NCBI RefSeq assembly: GCF_003946025.1
Contig: NZ_RHNR01000013.1
Location: forward strand, 1 to 50,125
Length of the DNA stretch: 50,125 bases
Direction: 5' to 3'
Source of the DNA: Lacticaseibacillus songhuajiangensis
GTDB lineage: Bacteria > Bacillota > Bacilli > Lactobacillales > Lactobacillaceae
The notes beneath the pieces are model-generated. The model had not been told where the DNA came from, ran no database searches, and was given only the letters and a program-made list of their open reading frames with translations. Positions 17,401 through 26,944 of the stretch are shown here, in pieces (position 1 is the stretch's first letter; every line of letters starts with the position of its first letter). Both the position numbers and the translations under genes were made by a program.

Positions 17401-18426
17401 ATGACTGACTTCGATTTTGCAGAACTAGATGCACTGAATCGCAAGCAAAATTTTAGTGGTGCCTACATGGTCTTTGATCGACACGACATTTTGCATAGCG
17501 GTGCTGCCGGGGTGGCGGATTACACAACCGGTGCACCGTTTACGCTCGATACGGTCAGTGCGCTGGGGTCAACTTCCAAACAGTTCACCGCGACGTTGGT
17601 ACTGCGGCTGGTAGCCAGTGGCAAGTTGGCGCTGGATGCACCACTTGCCAAGTACCTACCCGAGTACAGTCACGCGGCAGAGGTGACCATGCGGCAGCTG
17701 CTGAACATGGACTCGGGCGTGCCGGACTACACCGACATTCTGGCTGATCAAGTCCAGAAACAGTGGGCGGACGCACTGAACGACGAGAGTCTCGGCGTCG
17801 TCATGAACCAAGTGGCAAGTGATGATTACAACTTCGCGGAATTGTTGGCGCTCATTAACGGGCGGCCACTGGACTTTACTCCCGGCAGCAAGTTTGCTTA
17901 CAGCAACACCAACTACATGTTGCTCAGTTACGTCATTGCGCGCATCGTGGGGCAGCCGTTTGCACAGGTGCTGACTGAAACCTTGCTGCAGCCATTGGGT
18001 TTAGACTCGGCACGCGTGGGCACCCAGTACAGCGAGGCCAATGGTTACGTGCTGGCGAGTGGGCAGCCGCATGCACTCGGGCGCGGTCGGCACCTGACTG
18101 GCGACGGTGAACTCGTGATGAACGTGCGCGACCTGGCGCGCTGGGGCCAGGCGGTGCTGAATGGGCAGACCTTGCCACCAGAACAGCTGCAGTTGAGCTT
18201 TGACCTCGTGCACGGTGCGTACGGCATGGGCTGGATGCACCGTGGTCACATTTATCAGCACGGTGGCCATATTCTGGGTTACTGGGCCGGGATTTATCTG
18301 GATATTGAACACAAATGGGGCAGTGTGTGGCTCTTTAATACGGCTCAGAAAAGTCTCACACCGGATGCCACGTGGCATAAACAAGTGTTCAAATGGCATG
18401 AACGTGAAGCGGTTAAGAGAAATTAG
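17401..18426 (+). CDS. Serine hydrolase, beta-lactamase/penicillin-binding fold (class C-like)
   Basis: A 341-residue protein with the three class C/PBP motifs: S57-TS-K60 (nucleophile and base), Y167-S-N and H287-GGH, the last in place of KTG as in many esterase or D-aminopeptidase-like members. Known activities of the family include D-Ala carboxypeptidase, esterase and D-amino-acid peptidase; which applies cannot be told here. There is no signal peptide or lipobox, so it appears cytosolic, which is unusual for cell-wall-acting members. Its position between oppBCDF and the oppA array would fit hydrolysis of imported peptides or wall fragments, but that is inference. ATG 17401 has GCGGAGG upstream. 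Confidence 0.85.
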   Translation: MTDFDFAELDALNRKQNFSGAYMVFDRHDILHSGAAGVADYTTGAPFTLDTVSALGSTSKQFTATLVLRLVASGKLALDAPLAKYLPEYSHAAEVTMRQLLNMDSGVPDYTDILADQVQKQWADALNDESLGVVMNQVASDDYNFAELLALINGRPLDFTPGSKFAYSNTNYMLLSYVIARIVGQPFAQVLTETLLQPLGLDSARVGTQYSEANGYVLASGQPHALGRGRHLTGDGELVMNVRDLARWGQAVLNGQTLPPEQLQLSFDLVHGAYGMGWMHRGHIYQHGGHILGYWAGIYLDIEHKWGSVWLFNTAQKSLTPDATWHKQVFKWHEREAVKRN

Positions 18427-18523
18427 TGACGAAAAGATTAATATTTAACTGTTAAAAATGAGACGAAAGTGCTATTCTCTAATAGTCACATATCAAGACA
18501 TTTTGACTAAGGAGAGTTACATA
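18427..18523 (+). promoter_or_regulatory. Promoter region of oppA paralogue 1
   Basis: A TATTCT at 18473-18478 can serve as -10, with TGTTAA at 18450-18455 as a weak -35 (17-bp spacing). Two GAGACGAAA/GTGACGAAA-like motifs lie at about 18424-18433 and 18459-18468. The same TATTCT box and GTGACGAAA motif recur before the other oppA paralogues. Confidence 0.45.
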
Positions 18524-20170
18524 ATGGCACAGAAGAATAAAGCAATCTGGCTCAGCGTCATGGCAACGACGCTGGCCCTCACTCTGTCGGCCTGCGGGAG
18601 CAAGTCTGCAGATAGCGGCAAGAAGCAGTCTGTCACAATCATGAGCAAGGACGTCATTTCGACGATGGACCCAGCGCTGGCAACGGACACGATTTCCGGG
18701 CAGGCAATGGAAAACGTCTACTCCGGTCTTTACCGCTACGACGGTAATAAACTCAAGCCCGACATGGCCAGCAAGATGGCCACGGTTTCTAAGGATCAGA
18801 AGACTTACACCTTCACCATTCGCAAGGGTGCAAAGTGGAGCGATGGCAAGGAAGTCACCGCCAAGGACTTTGAATATGCTTGGCAGCGTGCCGTCACCCC
18901 AGCCACCAAGTCCGAGTACGCCTACATTTTCAGCGGCATCAAGAACGCAGATGCCATCACCGCCGGCAAGAAGGCCCCATCCACATTGGGCGCTAAGGCT
19001 ATCGGTAAGTACAAGTTCCAGGTCACCCTGGAAAAGCCAATTCCATACTTCCAGTCCATGATCACACTGCAGACTTTTGACCCCGTTGAGAAGAGTCAGG
19101 TTACCAAGTGGGGTAAGAAGTACGGCACCAGCGCCAAGACGCTCACCTTCAACGGTCCTTACGTCATGAAGAAGTGGAACGGCTCCGACAACACCTGGAA
19201 GCAGACCAAGAACAGTAAGTACTGGAACGCCAAGAACGTGCACATCACGACCATCAAGAACCAAGTGGTCAAGGACAACAGCACCGCGCTGAACCTGTTC
19301 CAGGCTGACAAAATTACTGACGTCGCCGTTTCTGGTGACACCGCCATGCAGATGAAGAACGACAAAGCTTACAACGTGGTCGGCATGAACGCCACCTACT
19401 ACCTGGAAATGAACCAGCAGCGCATTGCCGGCTTCAAGAACCAGAAGATTCGTGAAGCACTTAGCCTCGCCGTTAACCGGAAGAGCTTCATCAAGAAGGT
19501 TCTGGGCGATGGTAGCGAACCAATCGCAACGGTTGTGCCAAGCAAAATGATGTACAACGACAAGACCGGCAAGGACTTCGGCCCCGAAGCCGCTAAGAAG
19601 GTGCAGTCCTACGCCAGCTACGACCTGAGCAAGGCTAAGAAGCTGTTCGCTGAAGGGATGAAGGAAGCCGGGCAGAAGAACCTCGAGTTTACCATCACTT
19701 CTGACGACACTGACGCTGCTAAGTCCACACTGGAATACCTGCAGAACGCCTTCAGCAAGCTTTCCAGCAGCGATGCCAAGATTACGGTCAAGACCAAGTC
19801 CGTACCGTTCAAGACGCGTGTGAGCCTGTCCATGGCCCACAAGACGGACATGGTTGTCACAGCCTGGAGTGCTGACTTCCCAGACGCCATTTCCTTCCTC
19901 AGCCTGTTCACGACCGGTGCTTCCTACAATATGGGGAACATCTCCGACAGCCACTACGACAAGCTGATCTCCGCAGCGAACACGACAGATGCTACCAACA
20001 CCACGAAGCGTTGGAACGACATGCAAGAAGCTGCCCAGTACCTGACCAAGAAGTCCCTGGTCATCCCAATGTATCAAGTTGGGACCGCGCACCTGACCAA
20101 GATCACGGTTAAGAACATGCGCTACACGCCAAACTCACTGATTAACTTCGTGGGTGCGACTAACAAGTAA
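18524..20170 (+). CDS. oppA: Oligopeptide-binding lipoprotein OppA, paralogue 1
   Basis: A 548-residue solute-binding protein (SBP family 5). A lipoprotein signal ends in LSAC with the lipidated Cys24. The mature part has the family pattern GLYRYDGNKLKPDMASKMATVSK and the domain-5 motif (TFTIRKGAKWSDGKEVTAKDF). It binds oligopeptides outside the membrane and delivers them to OppBC. ATG 18524 has AAGGAGAG upstream; the frame is open to 18458 but without a ribosome site. It is the first of five paralogues. Paralogues 1-3 share features such as LQTFDP and LQNAFSKL that 4 and 5 lack. It carries its own 3' element and terminator, so it is a separate unit. Confidence 0.93.
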   Translation: MAQKNKAIWLSVMATTLALTLSACGSKSADSGKKQSVTIMSKDVISTMDPALATDTISGQAMENVYSGLYRYDGNKLKPDMASKMATVSKDQKTYTFTIRKGAKWSDGKEVTAKDFEYAWQRAVTPATKSEYAYIFSGIKNADAITAGKKAPSTLGAKAIGKYKFQVTLEKPIPYFQSMITLQTFDPVEKSQVTKWGKKYGTSAKTLTFNGPYVMKKWNGSDNTWKQTKNSKYWNAKNVHITTIKNQVVKDNSTALNLFQADKITDVAVSGDTAMQMKNDKAYNVVGMNATYYLEMNQQRIAGFKNQKIREALSLAVNRKSFIKKVLGDGSEPIATVVPSKMMYNDKTGKDFGPEAAKKVQSYASYDLSKAKKLFAEGMKEAGQKNLEFTITSDDTDAAKSTLEYLQNAFSKLSSSDAKITVKTKSVPFKTRVSLSMAHKTDMVVTAWSADFPDAISFLSLFTTGASYNMGNISDSHYDKLISAANTTDATNTTKRWNDMQEAAQYLTKKSLVIPMYQVGTAHLTKITVKNMRYTPNSLINFVGATNK

Positions 20171-20174
20171 AAAA

Positions 20175-20256
20175 GAGTGGACCACAACGCGGTCAGCTCC
20201 TGAGCACTAGGCCAAAAGGTGTCGATTCCCATGTGAGGGGGAGTTGGCACCTTTTA
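20175..20256 (+). repeat. Family E short copy E3 joined to the oppA1 terminator
   Basis: The 5' block GAGTGGACCACAACGCGGTC then AGCTCCTGAGCACTA matches the conserved start of E1 and E2. Instead of hairpins 1 and 2 it runs straight into a terminator-like stem. AAAAGGTG (from 20214) pairs with CACCTTTT (ending about 20255), and GATTCCC pairs with GGGGAGTT inside. It starts 4 nt after the oppA1 stop codon. This places the conserved block in the 3' UTR for a third time. Confidence 0.65.
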
Positions 20257-20502
20257 TGTTCTGGTCTAGTTCTCATTTTGCGCCTAATTATGCCCCGAAA
20301 AGTGACATGAGACACGGCAAAAGTCCCAAATGTGTCCGTGAGTCAAATTAACATGTTTACAATATGCGGACTATACAGCCGTCTGTGTCTACATTTTGTA
20401 TATTTGTGACGAAAATAAGAAAAATATGACTAAAGTGAGTTTGCTTTAATCTAAAATTGGGATATTCTAAGAACAATCAAATCTCGAGGGGGATATACCT
20501 TT
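20257..20502 (+). promoter_or_regulatory. Upstream region of oppA paralogue 2
   Basis: No gene is seen. GTGACGAAAATAAG lies at about 20406-20419, followed by a TATTCT -10 at 20463-20468. TTTGCT at 20440-20445, 17 bp before it, is a poor -35. The ribosome site GAGGGGG lies at about 20486. Confidence 0.4.
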
Positions 20503-22140
20503 ATGAAGAAGAATCGAATGTGGCTTGGTCTTACGGCGACCTCGCTTGTATTACTGTTAGCAGCTTGTGGTAGCAAGACGTCTAGCTCCAGCAAGGGCCA
20601 GACTGTTAACCGGATGGAAAAGGATGTTATTGCCACCATGGACCCAGCCATGGCAACTGACGTGATTTCCGGTCAGGCCATGACCAACGCCTATGCTGGT
20701 CTTTATCGTTTTGAAGGTAAGAAGCTGAAGCCTGACATGGCAGCCAAGATGGCCACCGTGTCCAAGGACCAGAAGACTTACACCTTCACCATTCGTAAGG
20801 GTGCCAAGTGGAGCGACGGCAAGGAAGTCACAGCGGCTGACTTCGAATACGCTTGGAAGCGTGCCGTTGATCCTGCAACCAAGTCCCAGTACGCCTACAT
20901 CTTTAGTGGTATTCAGAACGCTGATGCTATTACTGCCGGCAAGAAGCCGGCATCCAGCTTGGGTGCCAAGGCCATTGGCAAGTACAAGTTCCAGGTTAAG
21001 CTCGACAAGGCAATGCCTTACTTCGAAAAGATGATCTGCCTGCAGACTTTTGACCCAGTCGACAAGAGTCAGGTTAAGAAGTACGGTAGCAAGTACGGTA
21101 CTAAGTCCAGCACACTGACCTTCAACGGACCTTACGAACTGAAGGGCTGGAACGGTTCTGACAACAAGTGGACTCTCACCAAGAACAAGAACTACTGGAA
21201 CGCCAAGAACGTTCACATCACCAAGATTAACAACCAGGTTATCAAGGAAAACAGCACGGCTGTTAACCTGTTCCAGGATGGCAAGATTGATGATGTTGCC
21301 ATTTCTGGTGACTCTGCTTCCCAGATGAAGTCCGACAAGGCCTACAACGTTGTTTACCAGAACGCGACCTACTACCTGGAAATGAACCAGAAGAAGGTTC
21401 CTGCATTCAAGAACATCAAGGTGCGCCGCGCGATTTCCATGGCCATCAACCGCAAGGACTTTATCAAGCAAGTGCTTGGTAATGGTTCCCAGGCTATCTC
21501 CACCGTTGTGCCTGCCAAGATGATGTACAACGATGCCGGTAAGGACTTCACCACCGAATCCGACAAGAAGGTCGGCAAGTACACGACCTACGACCTCAAG
21601 GCAGCCAAGAAGCTCTTCGCTGAAGGGATGAAGGAAGCCGGCCAGACGAACCTGAACTTCACCATTCTGACCGACGATACTGATGGCGCTAAGAGCACCG
21701 TTCAGTACCTGCAGTCCGCATTTGAAAAGCTGGCTTCTGGCAACCTGAAGGTGAAGGTCTCCACTCAGACCGTGCCATTCAAGACCCGTCTGTCCCTGTC
21801 CACCGCGCACAAGTTTGACATGGTTGTCTCCGCTTGGAGCGCTGACTTCCCAGACGCCATCAGCTTCCTCGACCTGTTCACGACTGGCAACTCTTACAAC
21901 CGTGGTCAGTGGTCCGATGCTAAGTACGACAAGCTGATCAACGCCTCCAAGACCACCGACGCAACCAACCCAACGGCACGTTGGAACGATCTGGAACAGG
22001 CTGCTCAGGAAATGACGACCCAGGCCGGTATCATTCCTGTTTACCAGCTTGGTGAAGCGCACCTGACCAAGACATCTGTTAAGGGTATGGAAATGAGCCC
22101 TAACGGGATGTACAACTTCATCGGTGCTACCAACAAGTAA
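20503..22140 (+). CDS. oppA: Oligopeptide-binding lipoprotein OppA, paralogue 2
   Basis: A 545-residue SBP family 5 lipoprotein with lipobox LAAC (Cys22) after a short basic-hydrophobic signal (MKKNRMWLGLTATSLVLLLA). It is very similar to paralogues 1 and 3 along its whole length, with the same KMATVSKDQKTYTFTIRKGA block and an ending YNFIGATNK. It would supply peptides to the upstream OppBCDF. Codon use is strongly biased to C-ending and G-ending codons, as in highly expressed genes. It has its own promoter region and terminator. Differences among paralogues lie mostly in the middle, as expected for altered peptide preference. Confidence 0.93.
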   Translation: MKKNRMWLGLTATSLVLLLAACGSKTSSSSKGQTVNRMEKDVIATMDPAMATDVISGQAMTNAYAGLYRFEGKKLKPDMAAKMATVSKDQKTYTFTIRKGAKWSDGKEVTAADFEYAWKRAVDPATKSQYAYIFSGIQNADAITAGKKPASSLGAKAIGKYKFQVKLDKAMPYFEKMICLQTFDPVDKSQVKKYGSKYGTKSSTLTFNGPYELKGWNGSDNKWTLTKNKNYWNAKNVHITKINNQVIKENSTAVNLFQDGKIDDVAISGDSASQMKSDKAYNVVYQNATYYLEMNQKKVPAFKNIKVRRAISMAINRKDFIKQVLGNGSQAISTVVPAKMMYNDAGKDFTTESDKKVGKYTTYDLKAAKKLFAEGMKEAGQTNLNFTILTDDTDGAKSTVQYLQSAFEKLASGNLKVKVSTQTVPFKTRLSLSTAHKFDMVVSAWSADFPDAISFLDLFTTGNSYNRGQWSDAKYDKLINASKTTDATNPTARWNDLEQAAQEMTTQAGIIPVYQLGEAHLTKTSVKGMEMSPNGMYNFIGATNK

Positions 22141-22170
22141 TATTAGAAGCAAAAGTCATGCTTAGAAGAA

Positions 22171-22207
22171 GCGTCATTCGCCCACGTGGGGGATGACGTT
22201 TTTTCGT
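22171..22207 (+). terminator. Terminator of oppA paralogue 2
   Basis: GCGTCAT pairs with ATGACGT, with an inner CCCAC/GTGGGGG stem, followed by TTTTTT. Confidence 0.8.
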
Positions 22208-22498
22208 GCGTGCGAACACGTGTCAGACCAATAACAACGGGGATTTAAGGACGTTGGTCGGTGCGACAAAATGACCGCGTTTTGCGGTGGGTGTAGCATA
22301 ATTAAATACAACTGTTTTTGATATAGATACAAGAAATGCTGATATGACGTGTTATTCTGTGCAGCTTATGGCATAAGATGAGGGCAAGCTTTGCTTAAAA
22401 TGTCGCAAAAATAAGCTTAAAACGTCACAAATTAGTAGATTTTAAGCGTTAGCAGGAGTATTCTAATTTGGTAAACATCAATTATGGAGGATTTCTTT
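22208..22498 (+). promoter_or_regulatory. Upstream region of oppA paralogue 3
   Basis: No gene is seen. ATGTCGCAAAAATAAG at about 22399-22414 and ACGTCACAAATTAG at about 22422-22435 are variants of the motif found before the other oppA genes. TATTCT at 22459-22464 is the likely -10. The ribosome site is TGGAGG at about 22485-22490. Confidence 0.4.
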
Positions 22499-24136
22499 AT
22501 GAAGAAGAAGATTCTGATGGGCGTCGCAGCGACGACCCTGACGCTCATTCTCGCGGCTTGTGGCGGCAAGTCCGATTCTGGTAAGAGTGTTAGCTCTGCC
22601 CGGATTATGGCGAGCGACATTATCAACACCATGGACCCAGCACTAGCAACCGACGTGATTTCTGGTCAGGCCATGGCCAACACCTACTCTGGTCTCTACC
22701 GTTTCCACGGTAAGAAGCTTGAACCAGACATGGCAGCCAAGATGGCCACCGTTTCTAAGGACCAGAAGACCTACACCTTCCACCTGCGCAAGGACGCAAA
22801 GTGGAGTGACGGCAAGAAGGTCACAGCGAAGGACTTTGTTTTCGCATGGCAGCGCGCCACGGATCCTAAGACCAAGTCCCAGTACGCCTACATTTTCTCT
22901 GGAATTGAGAACGCCGATGCCATTACCGCCGGCAAGAAGCCTGCTTCTAGCCTCGGTGTTAAAGCCCTCGACGACTACACCTTCCAGGTTAAGTTGGAAA
23001 AAGCAATGCCATACTTTGAAAAGATGATCACCCTGCAGACTTTTGACCCCGTCGAAAAGAGCCAGGTTGAAAAGTACGGTGATAAGTACGGTACGAAGTC
23101 CAGCACCCTCACCTTCAACGGCCCTTACGTGATGAAGAAGTGGAGTGGTTCTGACAATACTTGGACCCAGACCAAGAACCCGAACTACTGGGACAAGAAG
23201 AACGTGCACATCGAAAAGTTGACCTACCAGGTTGCTAAGGACCCATCAACCGCCCTTAACCTGTTCCAGGATGGCAAGCTCGATGACGTTGTGGTCTCTG
23301 GTAACAGTGCACAGCAGATGAAGAATGATCCTGCCTTCAACAACCGTGCCCAGAACGCTACTTACTACCTCGAACTGAACGCTAAGCGCGTGCCTGCATT
23401 CGCCAACGTTAAGGTGCGCCAGGCTATCTCCATGGCCATCAACCGCAAGAACTTCATCAAGCAGGTGCTTGGTAATGGTTCCGTGCCAATCTCCACGGTT
23501 GTTGCCACCAAGATGATGTACAACGACCAGGGTGAAGACTTCACAACGGCGCCTGACAAGAAGGTTGGTCAGTACACTGACTACGACCTGGCCAAGGCTA
23601 AGAAGCTCTTCGCTGAAGGGATGAAGGAAGTCGGCAGCAAGTCCGTTTCCTACACCCTGACTTCTGACGACACGGCGCTGGCTAAGAGCACCCTGGAATA
23701 CCTCCAGAACGCCCTTGAAAAGCTCAGCACCAAGGATGCCAAGATGACGGTTAACACCAAGTCCGTACCATTCAAGACCCGTCTGCAGCTGTCTGCTGAC
23801 CGGAAGTCCGACATGGTTGTGACGGCTTGGAGTGCTGACTTCCCAGATGCCATCAGCTTCCTGGACATGTTCACGACCGGTGGTGCTTACAACGATGGTG
23901 AATGGAGCAACGCGACCTACGACAAGTTGATCAACGCTTCCAAGACCACCGATGCAACCAACACGACCAAGCGCTGGAACGATCTGCAGAGTGCCGCTGA
24001 ACTGCTCACCCAGCAGGCCGGTGTCATTCCGCTGTACCAGCTCGGTGAATCCCACCTGACCAAGACCTCCATCAAGGGGATGGAACTTGGACCTAACGGG
24101 ATGATGAACTTCGTCGGTGCTACTAACAACAAGTAG
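22499..24136 (+). CDS. oppA: Oligopeptide-binding lipoprotein OppA, paralogue 3
   Basis: A 545-residue SBP family 5 lipoprotein; lipobox LAAC with Cys21. It has the same domain-5 blocks as paralogues 1 and 2 (HGKKLEPDMAAKMATVSK; LRKDAKWSDGKKVTAKDF) and belongs to the same subgroup. ATG 22499 is chosen over ATG 22484 because TATGGAGG lies between them and the signal peptide begins at 22499. It is the last of the first oppA block. A terminator at 24161-24194 and repeat family A copy A follow it, before the convergent GGDEF gene. Confidence 0.93.
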   Translation: MKKKILMGVAATTLTLILAACGGKSDSGKSVSSARIMASDIINTMDPALATDVISGQAMANTYSGLYRFHGKKLEPDMAAKMATVSKDQKTYTFHLRKDAKWSDGKKVTAKDFVFAWQRATDPKTKSQYAYIFSGIENADAITAGKKPASSLGVKALDDYTFQVKLEKAMPYFEKMITLQTFDPVEKSQVEKYGDKYGTKSSTLTFNGPYVMKKWSGSDNTWTQTKNPNYWDKKNVHIEKLTYQVAKDPSTALNLFQDGKLDDVVVSGNSAQQMKNDPAFNNRAQNATYYLELNAKRVPAFANVKVRQAISMAINRKNFIKQVLGNGSVPISTVVATKMMYNDQGEDFTTAPDKKVGQYTDYDLAKAKKLFAEGMKEVGSKSVSYTLTSDDTALAKSTLEYLQNALEKLSTKDAKMTVNTKSVPFKTRLQLSADRKSDMVVTAWSADFPDAISFLDMFTTGGAYNDGEWSNATYDKLINASKTTDATNTTKRWNDLQSAAELLTQQAGVIPLYQLGESHLTKTSIKGMELGPNGMMNFVGATNNK

Positions 24137-24160
24137 TCACTTGCGACTGTGCGTTAACTG

Positions 24161-24194
24161 AAAAGCGTTTCGCCTTTGAGCGGGACGCTTTTTT
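24161..24194 (+). terminator. Terminator of oppA paralogue 3
   Basis: AAAAGCGT and CGC pair with GCG and ACGCTTTT around a short loop, followed by more T residues. Confidence 0.85.
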
Positions 24195-24219
24195 GTGTTT
24201 ATGATTTCAAAATGGTGGT

Positions 24220-24440
24220 GTCAGGACTGGGGCGGATTGGCGCCGCTCCTGGAGACTGCGCTGGCGGGGACCGCTTCAGCCCGCATACGCGGTCTTCCGC
24301 TGGCAGATTTGCCGAAACTCACGTCAAATCTGCGCTCCCGATGCAATTAGCAGTGCATACGGCTGACGCCGCATGCACTGCTAATTGCATTTTCGCCAGC
24401 TCCGTCTCCAGTCGCTCTGCCAATCCGCCCCAGTCCTGAC
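24220..24440 (+). repeat. Family A structured repeat, copy A
   Basis: The outer arms are a perfect 22-bp inverted repeat, 24220-24241 with 24419-24440. Inside are a second helix (GGAGAC and GCTGGCG at 24251-24266 with CGCCAGC and GTCTCC at 24394-24409), a hairpin GCAGATTTG/CAAATCTGC (24303-24311 with 24325-24333) and an 18-bp perfect inner hairpin (24341-24358 with 24373-24390). Unpaired conserved blocks are GGCGGGGACCG and GCGCTCCCGA. No protein-coding content is evident. It lies between the convergent oppA3 and GGDEF genes. Confidence 0.8.
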
Positions 24441-24538
24441 GAGCACTCACGTCACAGAGTGTGAACGAGCACACTGTGGGTGCGCGCAATTGCGTGTATG
24501 TTCACCGAAGTAATTGAGAGTTCGTTGAGCAGTCACAC

Positions 24539-24577
24539 AAAGAGGACCCCAACTCATTCAGAATTGGGGTCCTCTTT
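24539..24577 (-). terminator. Terminator of GGDEF/EAL gene 1 (bidirectional)
   Basis: AAAGAGGACCCCAA (24539-24552) pairs perfectly with TTGGGGTCCTCTTT (24564-24577). On the minus strand it lies 23 nt beyond the stop codon and is followed by T-containing sequence. Confidence 0.85.
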
Positions 24578-24599
24578 GTTGTGGTGCAGACTCAAGAAG

Positions 24600-26444
24600 T
24601 TAGTCAATCCGCGGCAAATCTGGCCGGTCGTAGTAGTAACCTTGCGCGTAACGGGCGTGCAGGGTTGCTTGCGCGAATTCGGCGTCGCTGGGACTGTTGA
24701 CGTCGGTGCAGATGATGGTCACGTCTGCCGCGCTGCAGTCTGCGACCAGTTGCCGCAGGACCGCGGCGGATTGCGGTTGACCGAGTGCTTTACGGACCAT
24801 GCCCATGGATAACTTGATGCTGTCGATGAGGTGCAAGGCGGTCATGGGGATAACGCCGGCGTCGAGATTATCGACGCTGATGACGACTTTAATGTCCTCC
24901 GCCGCCATGTTAATCTGCACCTGCCGCAACAGCTCAGTGCTGACGGGTGCCTTGATTTGCACCATCATGCCGTGCAATCCCGCGTGGGACTGCATGAAGT
25001 CGTGGAGTTGGCGCACGGTGTAGGGTTCAATGCACTCGTTCTTGCTCAAGCTGATGGCTAAGCACAGTTCGGGCGCCATGTTGACCGCTTTATTCATGAA
25101 GGCCAACTGGCTAGTTAGCGGTGTGCCAAAAGGCCAAGTTTGCCAGCGGTCGTACTCGGACAGGTTACGGGCGATGACAACTTCGTGCGCCACAAGCTTG
25201 TTCGCATCTTGCAGGTCGACCATGGTTTGCGTGTAGTAGGCCAGAATTTCGCGGGCGCGGTGCACCGTATTGTCGCGCAAGGTATCGCCGTTCATGGTGA
25301 TGACGTCGCGGCCGCGCTTTTTACTCTGGTACATGTTGTCGTCGACGCGCTTGAAGAGGTCGTCGGCAGAATTGTCCGCGATGGTGCGCTCGGTACCGCC
25401 ACAGGAGATGGTAACGGCCAGTTCGTTATCGCCGGCGCTGTAACGCGTGCGGCGGACCGTCCGCCAGCAGTCGATGAGGACGGGCATAACTTCCTGCGTC
25501 GTTTGGCCAGCGAAAATCAGGCTGAATTCTTCGCCGCCAGTGCGGTAGAGCTGGGGTGCGCCAGGGTGGCGGCGCAACACGTCGCGCAGGGTCGTGGCGA
25601 CGCCGATTAGAATTTCGTTCCCAGCTAGGTGGCCGTAGTGGTCGTTGACCTGTTTGAAGTGGTCGACGTCGATTTCGACCATGGTCAGTGCTTCAGCGTT
25701 CGCGATGGAAGCCGCAAACTGTTGCTCTAGATCGTCTTGGAAAATGGCGTAAGTTTTGGTGTTCGTGAGTGCGTCGTAAGTCGCGCGCCGGGCGTTGGCT
25801 TCACTTTGCTTGTCAGACTGGCGCAACTCGAAGAGGTATAGTCCCGTTGAGAAGCTGGAGCAGGCGTACAAAAGTAGCGCTTGGATGCGCAGCGTGGGAT
25901 TCATGTTGAAGCCGGCCGATACAGAATCAATGGTGAGCCAGTAGAGCGCCGCGAGTGTCATCAAGACCAGACTGTGTTGCAGCAGGTGATAACGAATGTG
26001 CTTACCGTTTGCCCGCACGTAAGTTAGCCATACTATTAGAAGCAAAAAGCTAAAGAGACTGTTTGGCCACAGATTCACTGCGCGGTGCGTGAACGCCCAA
26101 AAAAATGCGAGCGCGAGACTGCGCAAAATGTATTCCGGCGTGGTGGTGTGCGCGTCCAGAGCAATGTAGCTGACAATGAACAGTGCAATCCCTTGCTGCA
26201 CCAGACCGCCGACGGGGAGCAAGTGTCCTGATCCCGTCCAAGCGAGTAAGAATGAAACGAGAATGCCGGCTGCTGGAATCGCTAGGCGAATCCACGCCCC
26301 GCGGCGCCAATCGCTGGCCTTTTGCCGCGCGGCGTACTGCCAGGCGCGTGAGTAATAACTGACAAAGCCGGTGGCGAAGAAGAGCATCGTCAGCCCCTGC
26401 GCCAGCAACATCTGCCAACTAAGTGAAAACGTATGTATAGTCAC
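24600..26444 (-). CDS. Membrane GGDEF protein with degenerate EAL domain (probable diguanylate cyclase)
   Basis: A 614-residue protein with about six N-terminal membrane helices (residues 8-205). A GGDEF domain follows (DVDHFKQVNDHYGHLAGNEIL; active-site GGEEF at about 303-307), then an EAL-like domain to the C-terminus. The GGDEF site is intact, so c-di-GMP synthesis is plausible. No RxxD inhibitory site is seen before it. In the EAL part the metal-binding Asn (NLS) reads SLS, the Glu of the LTES motif reads VQIKAP, the DD pair reads DN and the later Glu is lost. Only HEV, the Lys and QGYYYDRP remain. It is therefore probably not a phosphodiesterase. Start: GTG 26444, 8 nt after GGGGGG; a TTG at 26450 sits too close to it. 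Confidence 0.85.
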   Translation of the reverse strand: MTIHTFSLSWQMLLAQGLTMLFFATGFVSYYSRAWQYAARQKASDWRRGAWIRLAIPAAGILVSFLLAWTGSGHLLPVGGLVQQGIALFIVSYIALDAHTTTPEYILRSLALAFFWAFTHRAVNLWPNSLFSFLLLIVWLTYVRANGKHIRYHLLQHSLVLMTLAALYWLTIDSVSAGFNMNPTLRIQALLLYACSSFSTGLYLFELRQSDKQSEANARRATYDALTNTKTYAIFQDDLEQQFAASIANAEALTMVEIDVDHFKQVNDHYGHLAGNEILIGVATTLRDVLRRHPGAPQLYRTGGEEFSLIFAGQTTQEVMPVLIDCWRTVRRTRYSAGDNELAVTISCGGTERTIADNSADDLFKRVDDNMYQSKKRGRDVITMNGDTLRDNTVHRAREILAYYTQTMVDLQDANKLVAHEVVIARNLSEYDRWQTWPFGTPLTSQLAFMNKAVNMAPELCLAISLSKNECIEPYTVRQLHDFMQSHAGLHGMMVQIKAPVSTELLRQVQINMAAEDIKVVISVDNLDAGVIPMTALHLIDSIKLSMGMVRKALGQPQSAAVLRQLVADCSAADVTIICTDVNSPSDAEFAQATLHARYAQGYYYDRPDLPRID

Positions 26445-26944
26445 GGTCAATTCCCCCCAGAACTGATGACTTAATGCTTAGTGGTTCCCCCAATGAGCAT
26501 CTTACCATTAAAGATAGGCCAAGTGATTGAAATCGCTGACTTTTTGACGTGAGGAGGGAAAGTTTCTGAACATTGTTGGTCAGAATGTATATGACATGCA
26601 GAATGACCTGCGATATGCATTTTAACTGGAATTAATTGCAACTGTGGCGAAAGTAAAAGCCACACCATGATGACCGTAAAATGTGAACAAACGGTGCGAA
26701 AATGAGCTTTAAGATGTGGCGGAAAGTGAAGCAGTCAGCTTGACGCCCTGCGTTTCATTGACATTTTCAAGACGCAACGGCCGTGATCAAAGGCCGACAT
26801 GCCGGTTAATTTGTTCAGCCAGCAAAAACAACATTATGCGCATTTCTGAAGAAAAATTATAAAAAGTGGCAAAAATGAGTGTACAAAAGCAAAACAATGA
26901 GTTAATCTAATTGAGTAATAAATATGCATGGGGAGAACGAAAAT
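26445..26944. promoter_or_regulatory. Divergent upstream region between GGDEF gene 1 and oppA paralogue 4
   Basis: This 500-bp gap has no convincing gene. Variants of the opp-associated motif occur at about 26644 (GTGGCGAAAGTAA), 26716 (GTGGCGGAAAGT) and 26866 (GTGGCAAAAATGAG). The last lies near a possible -10, TAATCT, at about 26903. The ribosome site of oppA4 is GGGGAG. No promoter for the GGDEF gene stands out. Confidence 0.35.

Noticed and set aside
24176..24439. Open frame covering repeat family A copy A
   Set aside because: It lies wholly inside inverted repeats, has no ribosome site, and its sequence is explained by the repeat structure. Similar frames in copies B and C were rejected for the same reason.
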